From a virus: a DNA stretch of 63,708 nt. Below are positions 43,891 through 52,468 of this stretch, piece by piece (the first letter of the stretch is position 1; each line of letters opens with the position of its first letter). The notes beneath the pieces are model-generated. The model saw only the letters and a program-made list of their open reading frames with translations, did no database searches and was not told the DNA's origin. The translations under genes and the position numbers were made by a program. The DNA lies in IMG/VR virus record IMGVR_UViG_3300034418_012563, positions 1 to 63,708 of that record; one strand, 5' to 3'.

Positions 43891-45597
43891 TTAACCTTCA
43901 CATGCAACACACTGCAAATCATTCAAATTCAATTTTCTACGAGAGAACGCCTGTGCTGAATTCATAGAGTGTTGATAATAAAGGGTTTTTACTCCCAACT
44001 GCCAAGCTTCAATAAGAAGTTTGTTCACATCCTTTGTTGGCATGTCAGGTGATATCATCAAATTAAGTGATTGTGACTGATCAATATAATCTTGTCTTAC
44101 CGCCGCTTGATTGATGATTGATGACTGATTGATCTCAGCAAAAGTCCTAAATACATCCTTTTGTTCATCAGTCAGAAAGTCCAGATGTTGTACCGAACCA
44201 TCTTTTTTCTTAATACTATCCCATACCTCTTTGGTATCCTTACCCATTTCAATGAGAAGTTCTTTAAGTACCGGATTTTTAATCGTAATTTTAAGTTTTG
44301 CAACATCTTTTACAAAACAGTTTGAGAATAAAGGTTCTATTGATTGAGAAACTTGACCCAAAATAAATGCTGATGAAGTTGTTGGTGCAATCGCATTCAA
44401 TGTAACATTTCTACGACCATAACCTTCCAAATATTCAGGTTCACCAAATATATCAGCAAGTTCTTGAGATGCTTTATATGATTTTTGTTGAATTAATTTA
44501 AATACTTCAACATTCAATCTCGCAGTCTCTCTAGTATCAAAAGGTAATCCTTTTGATTGTAGTAATGAATGCCAACCTAACACGCCCAATCCTAATGCTC
44601 TTTGACGTTTTGCGAAATTATATGCCTTTTCTAAGTAAAAGAATGCTCTTTGACCCTCAATCGTACCATTGTCTCTTAAATCTTCAATTTTTGTTAAGAA
44701 CTCAGTAACAACTGCGTCCAAGAAATAAACCATCGTTTCTACCGCATCAGTATCTTTCCATTCATCATAATGTAAAAGGTTCATTGATGATAAAACACAA
44801 ACGAACGACTCTTCTTCAGAATTATGTAATGCAATTTCAGAACATAAATTTGAATTATAAATCTTCGCACCTTTATCTTTATAAACTTCAGGAGCCTTAT
44901 TGTTCATTGTGTCGTGGAACATAATATAAGGATATCCAATTTCTCCACGTCTTTGAATTACTTTTGCCCAAATCGCTCTTTTTTCTTCATCACCTTCAAT
45001 CATTTGTTTCATAAAATCATCAGTTACTGTAACTGCGTGAGTTAAATCCTGAATAGGAAAACCTTCAGTACCAATTTCCAAAAATTCCATAATATCGGGA
45101 TGTTCCAGTGGTAAATATGGTGAAAAACGACCACGACGAGTTGATCCTTGTGAAATGTTATCAACCACACTTTCAAATAAATTCATAAAATGAACCGCAC
45201 CAGGTGCATGACCATTATCTGTTACTTTTGCACCTCGTCCACGAATGTTACCAAAGTATCCTGATGTTCCACCACCCATCTTACTCATCTCACCAACTTC
45301 TGCTTGAGTATATAAAATAGACTCAATATTATCACCTATATTAGAACCGAAACAACTAACAGGTAACCCTCTTCTTTTACCAAAGTTTGCCCATACGGGT
45401 GATGATAATGAATACCACCCACGACCCATATAGTCATAAAATTTATCAGCGAACCCTTCAATATTTAATAACTTTTCTGCGTGCTCAGCAATAACTCTAA
45501 TCCTATCCAAAGGTTCTTCACCTTCACTCAAATATCCTCTACGAAGAAATGTGATTGACTCTTCATTAATCCATTCAAAAGGTTTTCTTTCTTTCAT
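43891..45597 (-). CDS. nrdA: Ribonucleoside-diphosphate reductase, large subunit
   Basis: A 568-residue class I ribonucleotide reductase alpha subunit that makes deoxynucleotides for phage DNA synthesis. Key residues are visible: the redox cysteine in LPVSCFG (C82), the active-site N-L-C-S-E block (N250, C252, E254), the partner cysteine C267, the Tyr pair Y540-Y541 of the radical relay, and the C-terminal C-x-x-C pair (C563, C566). It begins directly at the core domain, so no N-terminal ATP-cone is present; the allosteric cone is instead in the small subunit. The length is short for NrdA (often over 700 residues), mainly because of the missing cone. It follows nrdB by 21 bases and is followed by a terminator hairpin. 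Confidence 0.95.
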   Translation of the reverse strand: MKERKPFEWINEESITFLRRGYLSEGEEPLDRIRVIAEHAEKLLNIEGFADKFYDYMGRGWYSLSSPVWANFGKRRGLPVSCFGSNIGDNIESILYTQAEVGEMSKMGGGTSGYFGNIRGRGAKVTDNGHAPGAVHFMNLFESVVDNISQGSTRRGRFSPYLPLEHPDIMEFLEIGTEGFPIQDLTHAVTVTDDFMKQMIEGDEEKRAIWAKVIQRRGEIGYPYIMFHDTMNNKAPEVYKDKGAKIYNSNLCSEIALHNSEEESFVCVLSSMNLLHYDEWKDTDAVETMVYFLDAVVTEFLTKIEDLRDNGTIEGQRAFFYLEKAYNFAKRQRALGLGVLGWHSLLQSKGLPFDTRETARLNVEVFKLIQQKSYKASQELADIFGEPEYLEGYGRRNVTLNAIAPTTSSAFILGQVSQSIEPLFSNCFVKDVAKLKITIKNPVLKELLIEMGKDTKEVWDSIKKKDGSVQHLDFLTDEQKDVFRTFAEINQSSIINQAAVRQDYIDQSQSLNLMISPDMPTKDVNKLLIEAWQLGVKTLYYQHSMNSAQAFSRRKLNLNDLQCVACEG

Positions 45598-45618
45598 TTT
45601 TACTTTTTTTAATTGTTT

Positions 45619-46899
45619 TTAAAATAAATCGTTTGACGTAATAGACTTTGTCTTCTTACTATAATTAATACTTCTTTTATTGAAGAAGTCTGTATGTTTT
45701 GTGGTTAAAATTTCATCATCAAACCACTCGGTAGTTTCTAATATTGTTTCATTAACATCAAAAATACTATCAATACCTATTGAATTTAATGATATATTAA
45801 ATCTATGTTTAATAAATTCCATAGTTTGTGATTTAGTTAAAAAATCCAAATCCCCTTTCTCAAAAATCCAATCCACAATTTCTTTTTCTGCTTCATATGC
45901 CTCCATAGTGGCAGAAACTAAATCTTCAACTAATTGATCAGTCCACCAGTTTGGATTTTCAGATTTAATCGTGTTAACCAAATCAAAACCAAATTCCGCA
46001 TGAATGTTCTCTTCTTTTGATGTCGCTTCAACAGCATTTGAAATACCTTTTAACATATTTTTATGCTTATTAAAAGACATTATAACCAAGAATTGAGAGA
46101 ATAACGATACATTCTCAACAAACATTGAAAATAATACTACAGACTCAAAGTAATCACGGTTCTCAACCGCTTTTGAATTGGTAATTGATTTTTCCAAATA
46201 CTTGATTCTTCTTCTAATTGACGGAACTTCCAATAAGTTTTCAAATTCTTTGTTTAACCCTAACAATTGAATCAGGTGAGAATATGCATCTGCATGTCTA
46301 ACTTCAGATTCCGCAAATGTTGCACCAACATTACCAATTTCAGGTTTTGGCATTCTCTTATAAATGTCACCCCAAAATGTTTTAACTGCAACTTCAATCT
46401 GAGAAATAGCCAACATCGCTCTTTCAACCGCAGATCTTTCTTTTTCGTTCAAATGAACTTTAAAATCTTGAATGTCTGAAGTGAAATTAAATTCAGTATG
46501 AACCCAGTATGAGTGACGAATAGCATCCACATATTCGTTCAAATTTGGATATTCAAAAGGTTTTAAGTTTACTCTTTTTGAAAAGATATTTGGTCGGTTT
46601 TTTGCCCGATAAATGATATATTCTTTTGCAACATCATTTAATCCATTATCCATCAATTTGTTTTCCACCATATCGTGAATTTCATCCACGTGTGGTACGT
46701 GATCTTTATTGTTTCTGAAAATTGCTTTGGTTGAAATTCTTGCAATTTTTTCGGCCATTTCGTCGTCAACTGTTCCGACGCTATTCATCGCTTTTAAAAC
46801 CGCCATTTCAATTTTTTCACTTTCAAATAATACTTTGTCTCCGTTTCTTTTTATTACGTAACGAAGATCCTTATTTACATTGTCTACTAAACTTTCCAT
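45619..46899 (-). CDS. nrdB: Ribonucleotide reductase small subunit with N-terminal ATP-cone
   Basis: A 426-residue class I beta subunit. Residues about 12-100 form an ATP-cone (YVIKRNGDKVLFESEKI, then VDEIHDMVENKLMDNG and YIIYRAK), which senses ATP/dATP. The ferritin-like domain follows, with metal ligands inferred as E169, E199, H202, E262, E297 and H300 and a tyrosine (Y206) four residues after H202, where E. coli Y122 sits. ATP-cones normally sit on NrdA; a cone on NrdB with a cone-less NrdA is the arrangement described for Leeuwenhoekiella blandensis and other Bacteroidota. The C-terminus (KKTKSITSNDLF) is probably the peptide that docks on NrdA. nrdB precedes nrdA in the transcript, the reverse of the order in E. 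coli. Confidence 0.95.
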   Translation of the reverse strand: MESLVDNVNKDLRYVIKRNGDKVLFESEKIEMAVLKAMNSVGTVDDEMAEKIARISTKAIFRNNKDHVPHVDEIHDMVENKLMDNGLNDVAKEYIIYRAKNRPNIFSKRVNLKPFEYPNLNEYVDAIRHSYWVHTEFNFTSDIQDFKVHLNEKERSAVERAMLAISQIEVAVKTFWGDIYKRMPKPEIGNVGATFAESEVRHADAYSHLIQLLGLNKEFENLLEVPSIRRRIKYLEKSITNSKAVENRDYFESVVLFSMFVENVSLFSQFLVIMSFNKHKNMLKGISNAVEATSKEENIHAEFGFDLVNTIKSENPNWWTDQLVEDLVSATMEAYEAEKEIVDWIFEKGDLDFLTKSQTMEFIKHRFNISLNSIGIDSIFDVNETILETTEWFDDEILTTKHTDFFNKRSINYSKKTKSITSNDLF

Positions 46900-46925
46900 A
46901 ATCTTTGTTTTTTTTTGTCGGTTAA

Positions 46926-48299
46926 TTAGGCTTCTTTTTGTTTGCGTTTTGCCATTAACTCTTTGATTCGTTCTTTATTCCTTTCTTCTTTTTGTTCTTC
47001 AATACCTAAGAACGTACTTGATTGTTCAGTATCAATAACCAACATTTCATTATCATACTTACAGTTTTCAAATACAATACCATCTTTACCAATACGAGAT
47101 TTGGTAATTGCGATTGTCGCCAGGTTCATCTCTTTTTGTACAAGTGATTTTGCCACTGAAATAATAACGTGACCCACTTGTGCTTTTTTAATTGAACCCC
47201 CCATCTGATCGGTAGTTACAACTTCAGATGAAATAGAAGATCGGTTACCTTGAGTTGCGGTCCATCCTGCGATGTCCAACTCGTGACACATTGATTCAAA
47301 ACCTCTCATTACAGCCCCCTCACTTTTCCATTCATCACCTAAGTTACGATCAGGTAAAACACAGTCAATATAATCCAAAGTCACCAAATCAATCTTAGTA
47401 CCTTCAGCAATCATCTTGCGGATTTGATTTTTAATTTGTGACATTGTCATCTGATCTGAAGGTAATTTTTTTAAGATTAAACGATTTGGTGCACTTTCCT
47501 TAATTTCTTTAACTTTTTCCATAACGTGTTCACGGTATTCTGACAGATTGTCAGGAGCGATACCTGTCCACATCGTAAAATGTTTTCTTTGAATGATCTT
47601 TGGGTTATCCTCAAAGAATATCTGAAGAACATTGTAACCCAATCCAAAAGCGTGATTTGAGATCTTACTTAAGAATGTTGTTTTTCCCACACCGGTGGGT
47701 GCCAAAATAACACCGATTTCACCCTTTGCTAAACCACCTTTCATAAGGTTATCTATACCTGGAACACCTACCGGAATTGGGTGTCTGTAATCATCATTTA
47801 ATACATCGTCCAGATCACTAAAAACATCGTTTGTACCTGTTTCAATTTCACCAACCTGTAGTGCGCCTCTAACCATTTCTTCTAAGTGATCATAACTTTC
47901 AAAATCACCTTTATCAATGATGTTCTGTGCTTTTGACATCACCTTTTGTAATTCTTGTTGTTTGCAGAATTTCAAAGACTTTTCTTGTACAAATGTGTGA
48001 CCTGTTTCAGGTGCATCTTTTATGTCTGAGATAGTGTCAATAACCATTTTTCTCGCCATATGTGATGTTACTTCTGACTTGGCAATCTGTTCTAAAGTAT
48101 CATAAGAAGGTGTATGTTCGTACTTCTTATAGTACTCTTTGATCATCTGTACGATCAACTTGAAATATTGATTGTCAAAATATTTTGGTTCTATGACATC
48201 AATAATTGAATTTGAAAAATCTTTGTATAAAATGATGTTGTTTATTAGTTGTAATTGAAATGTATTTCCGAGGTATCCGAAGTTCTTTTCTGTTGACAT
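46926..48299 (-). CDS. Replicative DNA helicase, DnaB/gp41-like
   Basis: A 457-residue RecA-fold hexameric helicase of the DnaB/T4 gp41 type that unwinds DNA at the fork and normally recruits a primase. The N-terminal 150 residues are the helical DnaB-N-like domain. The Walker A motif is APTGVGKTT (residues 200-208); the DnaB motif around 320 contains LVTLDYIDCVLP, with the Walker B aspartate, and later a conserved GWTATQGNR segment and DQMGGSIKKAQVGHVIISV. The C-terminus is a charged helix (EEQKEERNKERIKELMAKRK). No intein or insertion is visible. A primase and helicase loader are not in this window. It lies between an unknown gene and nrdB, about 26-41 bases from each. Confidence 0.93.
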   Translation of the reverse strand: MSTEKNFGYLGNTFQLQLINNIILYKDFSNSIIDVIEPKYFDNQYFKLIVQMIKEYYKKYEHTPSYDTLEQIAKSEVTSHMARKMVIDTISDIKDAPETGHTFVQEKSLKFCKQQELQKVMSKAQNIIDKGDFESYDHLEEMVRGALQVGEIETGTNDVFSDLDDVLNDDYRHPIPVGVPGIDNLMKGGLAKGEIGVILAPTGVGKTTFLSKISNHAFGLGYNVLQIFFEDNPKIIQRKHFTMWTGIAPDNLSEYREHVMEKVKEIKESAPNRLILKKLPSDQMTMSQIKNQIRKMIAEGTKIDLVTLDYIDCVLPDRNLGDEWKSEGAVMRGFESMCHELDIAGWTATQGNRSSISSEVVTTDQMGGSIKKAQVGHVIISVAKSLVQKEMNLATIAITKSRIGKDGIVFENCKYDNEMLVIDTEQSSTFLGIEEQKEERNKERIKELMAKRKQKEA

Positions 48300-48340
48300 A
48301 TATTCTGAGTTTTATTCGTTTGTGTGAAATATAAATATGC

Positions 48341-48793
48341 CTAAACTAATCTATGTTCAAGATATTTCGTTGTAAAATTTTCACCTGAAAAAATGTCAGT
48401 CAGGTCTTTAAGTAGCTTTTTTAACTGTGGGCGGACATCTACGGTATATCTTACCTTCGGAGGGTATACTTTTGCATCTAGTCCTCTCTGACAAATTGTC
48501 TCATCTCCAATCTTAATTGTTAAGTAAAAATACTCAGGACCATCCGTATTTGCCGTATCCAAAACTGTTGGATCTTCAATAATTTGATGATAATTGTCCA
48601 TCATATAAACTAATGTTTTTTCCCTCAAATAATCTTCAAATACTGTAGTAAATTCTTTGATGGTTTCTTGTAATTCTAAGCTTCTACGAGCAACAGAATT
48701 ATACCCCTTAACATTGAAGAATCTCTGTACTACAATGTTGTCATTCAAAGTTAAAATAAACTCCAATTTGGTTAGATTTTTTTTGTCTTTCAT
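48341..48793 (-). CDS. Unknown protein in replication cluster, 150 aa
   Basis: A 150-residue protein beginning MKDKKNLTKLEFILTLNDNI. The N-terminal half contains a long amphipathic helix (RRSLELQETIKEFTTVFEDY); the C-terminal half has beta strands (EYFYLTIKIGDETICQRGLD) and a final helix (LKKLLKDLTDIFSG). No nuclease, helicase or polymerase motif is seen. It overlaps the exonuclease gene by four bases (ATGA) and lies before the helicase gene, so a role in replication or recombination is likely. T4 UvsY (137 residues) is the size-matched candidate among recombination mediators, but I see no sequence match to it. Confidence 0.75.
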   Translation of the reverse strand: MKDKKNLTKLEFILTLNDNIVVQRFFNVKGYNSVARRSLELQETIKEFTTVFEDYLREKTLVYMMDNYHQIIEDPTVLDTANTDGPEYFYLTIKIGDETICQRGLDAKVYPPKVRYTVDVRPQLKKLLKDLTDIFSGENFTTKYLEHRLV

Positions 48794-49806
48794 AATTTAC
48801 GTTTTTTTGTTTTAAATCTACGTTTTTCACTTCTTGTTAATTTCATAAATGGTGTTAGAAAATTTACCCAAGCGTTATCATATTTACCCAAGTATTTAAA
48901 AATACCATCTTCTCTCATAAGTCTCATTAAGTTCTTATATCCCCTGTTTTCAGGGTCAATATCTTCTTCGTAATAAGACTTTATTGTTTGTTTGGACTCA
49001 TCATCCAAAAGAGGGTTAGAAAGGTCCACAAGTCTTTTATTTACCTCAAAGAACTCATCACCAAAAACACCTTTTCTTGTTTTTCCTGATAATAAGTTCA
49101 TCAATGCCCTATTACCTTTGTCTTCACTTAATAACCTCTCAGCCTTTTCTAAAATATCCTCAATTTTTATGACATCATCAACTAATTCAGGAAATAATTT
49201 TACAAAAGTTTTTTCACCCAAATATTGTATACCGTCAATATTATCTGATTTATCTCCCGATATTGTTTTAAAAACCGCAATGTTTTGGTGAGGAATAGAA
49301 ATGTGGTATAAATCTATTTTATCACCGTACTTATAATACTTTTTCTTACTTGGAGAATATATCTGAACATTTTCAGATATTAATTGGGTGAGATCTTTAT
49401 CTGAAGAAAAAATTGTAATTTTCTCATCTTCAGCAATCTGACAATAGTATGCAATTGCATCGTCACTCTCAGCCCCATCTATTTCAACCTGACGAATAAA
49501 CATCTCTTCCAAATATTTTCTAATTCGGAGATTTTGCCATTCATAAGATTCTTTCTTTTGTGGATTAAGAGTTTCTTTTCTATTGGATTTATATTCAGGA
49601 TAAAATAATCTTCTTTGGGAAGAGTTATCCACTCCGTCCCAAAAGACAATAACTTTATTAAAGTTATGTTCCTCAATAAATCTTCTTATGGTGTTTACGA
49701 AGTGATAGATTGCACCAATGTGCTTTCCTTCGTGATAGTATTCTCTAACACCGTGAAAACCAATTTGAAACAAATTATTTCCGTCAACCAATAGGGTTTT
49801 TGTCAC
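48790..49806 (-). CDS. 5'-3' exonuclease / flap endonuclease (T4 RNase H-like)
   Basis: A 338-residue FEN/PIN-family nuclease, similar in length to T4 RNase H (305 residues), which removes RNA primers and 5' flaps from lagging-strand fragments. Metal-binding acidic motifs are present in order: LLVDGNN (residue 7 Asp), VIVFWDGVD, EYKSNR, the DGAESDDAIA cluster, SSDKDLTQL, and the helix-hairpin-helix-like ISGDKSDNIDGI followed by LGEKTF. The start is GTG at 49806, sharing the sequence GTGA with the stop of uvsX; no upstream ATG is available without entering uvsX. Its C-terminus (KLTRSEKRRFKTKKRKL) is strongly basic. Four-base overlaps on both sides indicate coupled translation. Confidence 0.9.
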   Translation of the reverse strand: MTKTLLVDGNNLFQIGFHGVREYYHEGKHIGAIYHFVNTIRRFIEEHNFNKVIVFWDGVDNSSQRRLFYPEYKSNRKETLNPQKKESYEWQNLRIRKYLEEMFIRQVEIDGAESDDAIAYYCQIAEDEKITIFSSDKDLTQLISENVQIYSPSKKKYYKYGDKIDLYHISIPHQNIAVFKTISGDKSDNIDGIQYLGEKTFVKLFPELVDDVIKIEDILEKAERLLSEDKGNRALMNLLSGKTRKGVFGDEFFEVNKRLVDLSNPLLDDESKQTIKSYYEEDIDPENRGYKNLMRLMREDGIFKYLGKYDNAWVNFLTPFMKLTRSEKRRFKTKKRKL

Positions 49807-50834
49807 GACTGACTTGATTCAGATTCAACTTCTTTTCCTTCTTCCGATACTACCAAATTAAAGTCACCTTCAATTCCAATGATTTCTTTCCAATAATCAG
49901 AATTTTCCGTTTTGTAACCTTCAATTGATTTCTTTTCTTCTGCACTGTCTTTACCAGAAAGAAATCCGTGTGCCGTCACAATAATCTTTCCGTCCTCATA
50001 ACCAAGTCCGTTGATATGGTTTTTTAAAACAGAAACTTTTGTTCGGGTTGCAAATTTAACCTTTCTTTTGTTTTTAACAGCAGAAATTTTTGTGGTTCCC
50101 GCATTTTTTTGATTTCCAAATAAGAAAACCAAAGATGAATTCAACCAAATTGATTCACCACCTTTCGCCTTAATTTTTGGTTGACCAAAAGGATTATCAG
50201 GTATTTCAACCCAAGGTTGATTAACAATAACCAAAGTATTTTCATATTTTGATGTGGATTTGCGAGAACCCGAAATTCTTTGATTAATACCCATACCTAT
50301 TTTATCCGCCAAAACTGCGGCGTTATGTTGTTTACCACCTTTTCCATCATATGTCATTTTACAAGGAACTGATCCAACAGAATCCCATAAAAATAAAAGA
50401 TCATATGGTAAATCACCTTTTTCTTGTGCATCCAAAAGTTCATTTATGTAATCGGTGATTTGCTCAATATAACTGAAGTCATTATTAAAAATAAAAAATC
50501 CATCCCATTCAATCTCACCCGTTTCTTGATCAACCATCTCCTCACATTCAAAACCCATAAGTTTAGCATGTTCAAAAGACCACTTTTGTTCCGTGATAAT
50601 AAAAACAGGTAATACATCATTCTGTTGTGCCCAAACAGCACTCTTAACTAATGCGGTTGTCTTTCCCGTATCTGAATGACCCAAAAACATATTTAAATGA
50701 CCAATTGCCGGACCAGGTAAACCCACCGCATCCAAAAACACCTCTCCCAAATCAATAAATCTCTGATTTTTGTATTTGGCACTCGCAGAAAACTTTTTCT
50801 TAATTGAGTTAAATTCTTTTTTCTTAATTGACAT
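49803..50834 (-). CDS. uvsX: RecA/UvsX-like recombinase
   Basis: A RecA-family strand-exchange protein that forms filaments on ssDNA, working with gp32 encoded immediately upstream. Motifs are Walker A GHSDTGKTT (residues 52-60), a Walker B-like LLFLWDSVGSVP, loop L1-like residues around GKQHNAAVLADKIGMG, and the loop-2 region with QPWVEIPDNPFGQPKIKAKG. The chosen start is the ATG at 50834 (MSIKKKEFNS), giving 343 residues. A 14-codon upstream extension to an ATG at 50876 exists, but it is encoded by a terminator hairpin (50844-50876), so it is unlikely to be translated. The acidic C-terminus (EEGKEVESESSQS) resembles that of T4 UvsX, which modulates filament formation. The stop overlaps the exonuclease start. 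Confidence 0.9.
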   Translation of the reverse strand: MSIKKKEFNSIKKKFSASAKYKNQRFIDLGEVFLDAVGLPGPAIGHLNMFLGHSDTGKTTALVKSAVWAQQNDVLPVFIITEQKWSFEHAKLMGFECEEMVDQETGEIEWDGFFIFNNDFSYIEQITDYINELLDAQEKGDLPYDLLFLWDSVGSVPCKMTYDGKGGKQHNAAVLADKIGMGINQRISGSRKSTSKYENTLVIVNQPWVEIPDNPFGQPKIKAKGGESIWLNSSLVFLFGNQKNAGTTKISAVKNKRKVKFATRTKVSVLKNHINGLGYEDGKIIVTAHGFLSGKDSAEEKKSIEGYKTENSDYWKEIIGIEGDFNLVVSEEGKEVESESSQS

Positions 50835-50843
50835 ATCTTCAAA

Positions 50844-50876
50844 CAATAAAAATGGTGCAGACATCGCCTGCACCAT
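50844..50876 (-). terminator. Terminator between gp32-like gene and uvsX
   Basis: A perfect 9-bp stem ATGGTGCAG/CTGCACCAT with a 7-base loop followed by TTTTTATTG on the minus strand, 13 bases after the gp32 stop. It would attenuate transcription from gp32 into uvsX. It overlaps a 14-codon upstream extension of the uvsX frame and so decides the uvsX start at 50834. Confidence 0.8.
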
Positions 50877-50889
50877 AAGTTAATTTTAA

Positions 50890-51741
50890 TTAGAAAGGTA
50901 ATTCATCATCCACATCTTGATAACTTTGTGGATCCTCATCCTCAGACTCTGAAGAAGAAGAACCTCCAATTACCGATTGCGATTCTTCACCATATACGAA
51001 TTTTTTCAATTCACTATCCCATACAGGAACCTCTCCTTGTGCTACCGCCTCCAAATACTCAACAGGTTTTTTAGCATATACATCATTCCATGTTAACTCA
51101 TCTGCTAACCACTCATCCATCAGTTCTTTTTCTTCGTGAACAGGACAAGGATCATCATACATAACAGTTTGAACTACAGTATACTCAATACCTTTTGGTG
51201 TTTTTGCTTTAGCAAGTTCAATAATAAGATCACGACCTTCTTGAGGATCAGTGATATCACCTTTTGCCCTCCAAATTGGAATAATCTTATCCAAAATACC
51301 TTCTTGCTTGTAATTGTCTTTAAATCTCCAAAACTTAGGTCCGTGATCTTCGTTTTCACGATCAATTAGTTTTACAATATAAAACTTACGAGGACGGTAT
51401 TGCATCGCCAATTTCTTGTCCGATTCTTTACCTGTTGACATCAGTTCTTCATAAACTTCAGACAAAGGAGAACGTTCTCCATCATTTTTACCGGGATCGT
51501 ACAGCTTAGTCCATTTTCCGTCAATCTGAACCTCGTGATACCATACCTCTTTGAAAGGTGATGTACCATCTGAAGTTGGAAGAATACGGACGCGTTTTTG
51601 TCCTGATTTACTACCTTTTGGTAAATAAGTTGTGAAATACCGCTTTAAACGGTCTTCTTGTGACATTGCACCATTTGATGATGCACGTTGGGTGTTTTTC
51701 TCGTACTGAGATAAAACAGAATCCAGTGTTGTTTTAGACAT
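50890..51741 (-). CDS. Single-stranded DNA-binding protein, gp32-like
   Basis: A 283-residue protein resembling T4 gp32 (301 residues): a basic N-terminus (TLDSVLSQYEKNTQRAS), a central OB-type core with FTTYLPKG, RVRILPTSDGTSPF and EVWYHEVQIDGKWTKLYDPG, and a long acidic C-terminal tail (SSSSESEDEDPQSYQDVD). The zinc-binding cysteines of T4 gp32 are missing: only one Cys is visible (CPVHEEKEL, residue about 200). The C-terminal tip DDELPF resembles the bacterial SSB tip, which recruits replication partners. A strong terminator hairpin lies 13 bases after the stop, so gp32 can be made at a higher level than the downstream recombination genes. The A+T-rich upstream gap of about 80 bases may hold its promoter. 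Confidence 0.88.
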   Translation of the reverse strand: MSKTTLDSVLSQYEKNTQRASSNGAMSQEDRLKRYFTTYLPKGSKSGQKRVRILPTSDGTSPFKEVWYHEVQIDGKWTKLYDPGKNDGERSPLSEVYEELMSTGKESDKKLAMQYRPRKFYIVKLIDRENEDHGPKFWRFKDNYKQEGILDKIIPIWRAKGDITDPQEGRDLIIELAKAKTPKGIEYTVVQTVMYDDPCPVHEEKELMDEWLADELTWNDVYAKKPVEYLEAVAQGEVPVWDSELKKFVYGEESQSVIGGSSSSESEDEDPQSYQDVDDELPF

Positions 51742-51822
51742 AATTTCTCATTTTTACTCGTTAATATTTGTTCTTATACACAACAAAAATATAAACAAAT
51801 AAAAGATTATGTCAAATGTAAA

Positions 51823-52458
51823 TTATAATTCTTCAAAGGGTTTGTCAAAACTTTTTGCAATGTCTGATTCAGAATAATTTTCAACATCATCTGAAGTTAA
51901 CACATACTCATTTTTACCCGATGCCTCTAATTCATTTTCTTTATCCTGAAAAAAATCCGTAAGTTTCTGATTATAAGGATAACTATCCAAACTTCTCAAC
52001 TGAAGTCTCTCCGTTGGTGTTTTTGGTTTCATTTTCTCAACCTTCTGTTCCAAATCATTAATCTTCATTAATATTTTATCCATATCCTCTAACTTGTTTG
52101 TTAAAGAATCCAATTTTTGGAACATAGTGTCCATATATTCATCCTGTTTGTCTGAAATATTTTTTTGAGTTGTAACTAATTCAGTAACGTCTAATTCTTC
52201 TGTTGATGCTGACTCACCACCCATATCAGGTGTTTCTTCAGTAGATTCTTCATCATCTACAATTTCTACATCAGGATCTGATTCTACATCAATAGGTTCA
52301 GGAATTTCTTCCGCACCTTCATCAGACGCAACATCCATTTCACCACCTTCTTCAGGTGTATCCTCATCAGGTACTTCACCTAATCCCTGTTCATTTAAAT
52401 AACTAGAGATATTTTGATATCTACTAATTTCATCTAATATTTTTTTCTCTATTGACAT
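51823..52458 (-). CDS. Acidic coiled-coil protein, possible scaffold, 211 aa
   Basis: A protein of 211 residues from the ATG at 52458 (MSIEKKILDEIS), or 217 from the ATG at 52476, which would overlap the upstream gene by eight bases; the later start is preferred because an A-rich leader precedes it. Residues about 30-95 are extremely acidic (EGAEEIPEPIDVESDPDVEI). Residues 100-155 form a coiled coil (KLDSLTNKLEDMDKILMKIN, then DLEQKVEKM). The C-terminal 60 residues are conserved-looking (LRSLDSYPYNQKLTDFF, GKNEYVLTSDDVENYS). This layout suits a scaffolding or assembly-core protein; no motif confirms this. It sits between baseplate and replication genes. Confidence 0.75.
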   Translation of the reverse strand: MSIEKKILDEISRYQNISSYLNEQGLGEVPDEDTPEEGGEMDVASDEGAEEIPEPIDVESDPDVEIVDDEESTEETPDMGGESASTEELDVTELVTTQKNISDKQDEYMDTMFQKLDSLTNKLEDMDKILMKINDLEQKVEKMKPKTPTERLQLRSLDSYPYNQKLTDFFQDKENELEASGKNEYVLTSDDVENYSESDIAKSFDKPFEEL

Positions 52459-52468
52459 TGTAATATTT

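Noticed and set aside
48341-48793. Naming the 150-residue gene uvsY
   Set aside because: Only size and neighbourhood fit; no recognisable UvsY sequence pattern is visible.
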